From: Lodderomyces elongisporus
Taxonomy: Eukaryota; Ascomycota; Pichiomycetes; Serinales; Debaryomycetaceae
DNA: 64,000 nucleotides
Reading direction: 5' to 3'
Assembly (NCBI RefSeq): GCF_030384665.1
Contig: NC_083675.1
Coordinates: 1,112,001-1,176,000, forward strand
Part shown: positions 63,558 to 64,000 of the stretch, piece after piece
Layout: each line of letters starts with the position of its first letter
Numbering within the stretch: position 1 is the stretch's first letter
The notes under the pieces: model-generated
What the model saw: the letters and a program-made list of their open reading frames with translations, nothing else
Told to the model about the DNA's origin: nothing
Database searches by the model: none
Program-made: the position numbers and the translations under genes

Positions 63558-63899
63558 ATGAAGAGCATAGAGGAAATTTTGTCTAATTTTCCAAACAAGC
63601 AGGACTTTACTGGAAAAAAGTATCAAATACAGGAAAAGAATCGCATGAGTGATCGAGTCCAGGAGCAAGTGCAGAAGCAAGTGCAGAAGCAAGTGCAGAA
63701 GCAAGGGCAAGGACAAGGACAAGGGCAGGAGCAAAAAATCGAGAACAAACATGTGTTGCGCTCTACGGATGCAAACAAAAAAAAACCAGCTGTGTTTTTT
63801 AAACCACAAGAGGTTAATTGTCTACCAGAGTTGAGTGCCCTTGATCCAGATTCAGTTGAAGAGGATAATTCTGAAACAAGCAAGAGACGGAAATTATAG
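63558..63899 (+). CDS. Possible small nuclear protein directly downstream of DUF2462 gene
   Basis: A 113-residue ORF begins 7 bp after the DUF2462 stop codon, on the same strand but in another frame (MKSIEEILSNFPNKQDFTG). An in-frame stop at 63540-63542 rules out an earlier start on unspliced RNA. The two ends look like normal protein. The middle is a VQKQ/GQGQ repeat (63667-63735). The C-terminal part KKKPAVFFKPQEVNCLPELSALDPDSVEEDN has an acidic stretch followed by KRRKL, a likely nuclear signal. Either it has its own promoter inside the upstream gene, or it is the second cistron of one mRNA, or it is spliced from an unseen exon. No family is recognised. Confidence 0.5.
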   Translation: MKSIEEILSNFPNKQDFTGKKYQIQEKNRMSDRVQEQVQKQVQKQVQKQGQGQGQGQEQKIENKHVLRSTDANKKKPAVFFKPQEVNCLPELSALDPDSVEEDNSETSKRRKL

Positions 63900-63942
63900 T
63901 TCTTAGAAATAAACGTTTTCATTTGTAAATTAATCCTAAAAT

Positions 63943-64000
63943 CTAACTAGGCATAGAGGCATACGTTGCATCTTCTGCTTCCATTTCCAAACTTCTCCTC
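63943..64000 (-). CDS. 3' end of a minus-strand gene (partial, tentative)
   Basis: Read on the minus strand, the last bases of the window encode RRSLEMEAEDATYASMPS followed by a TAG stop at 63943-63945. The fragment has ordinary composition and an open frame to the window edge, consistent with the C-terminus of a gene lying mainly outside. It is only 18 codons long, so it cannot be identified. Confidence 0.4.
   Translation of the reverse strand, partial: RRSLEMEAEDATYASMPS

Noticed and set aside
1..64000. Transposon, LTR, CRISPR array, viral or toxin genes
   Set aside because: No reverse transcriptase, integrase, transposase, long direct repeats or spacer arrays were seen; all clear genes are conserved chromosomal yeast genes.

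Overview
This window is nuclear DNA from a budding yeast. Almost all genes are intronless and have close Saccharomyces/Candida counterparts: SDA1, BRF1, DBP8, MTG2, PEX14, HEM25, CDC43, LYS5, GLY1, INP2, INO80, RPS3 and ADE6. Intergenic DNA is AT-rich and full of simple repeats. One codon argues directly for the CUG-Ser (Candida) clade: in MTG2 the invariant P-loop serine (NAGK-S) is written CTG at 8335-8337. The standalone receiver protein SRR1 is also typical of Candida. The density of glutamine tracts and hexanucleotide repeats suggests the Lodderomyces elongisporus / Candida parapsilosis side of the clade, but this is inference. Positions described here as Leu are likely Ser wherever the codon is CTG.

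Layout. 1-8.8 kb: ribosome and RNA polymerase III biogenesis genes (SDA1, truncated by the window edge; BRF1; the helicase gene DBP8; the mitoribosome GTPase gene MTG2) plus a DUF202 membrane protein. 8.8-18.3 kb: an unusually empty 9.5 kb with a single gene, SRR1. 18.3-22.2 kb, plus strand: a glutathione S-transferase, a SAM methyltransferase and a Lys/Pro-rich Bsp1-like protein. 22.4-35.9 kb: seven consecutive minus-strand genes (a Med5/NUT1 homologue, a Gln-rich protein of unknown role, PEX14, HEM25, CDC43, LYS5, GLY1). 37.4-46.9 kb, plus strand: aldehyde dehydrogenase, an Mss11/Flo8-type polyQ regulator and INP2. 47-54.9 kb: INO80, a TMEM14 protein and a small unknown gene. 57.4-64 kb: RPS3, ADE6, a DUF2462 nucleolar protein followed after 7 bp by a second ORF, and the tail of a further minus-strand gene.

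Functional themes are those of a core chromosome rather than a mobile island: ribosome production (SDA1, DBP8, RPS3, DUF2462, BRF1), mitochondria (MTG2, HEM25, TMEM14), peroxisomes (PEX14 for import, INP2 for inheritance), chromatin and Mediator (INO80, MED5), and amino-acid and purine metabolism (LYS5, GLY1, ADE6). I found no transposon, LTR, tRNA, rRNA, CRISPR or confident intron. The most notable points are the CTG-encoded P-loop serine, the gene-poor 9.5 kb around SRR1, glutamine and acidic insertions inside housekeeping enzymes (LYS5, CDC43), a triplicated GIPxWQ motif in Pex14, Tbf1-like and Cbf1-like palindromes, and the tightly spaced ORF pair at the right end.
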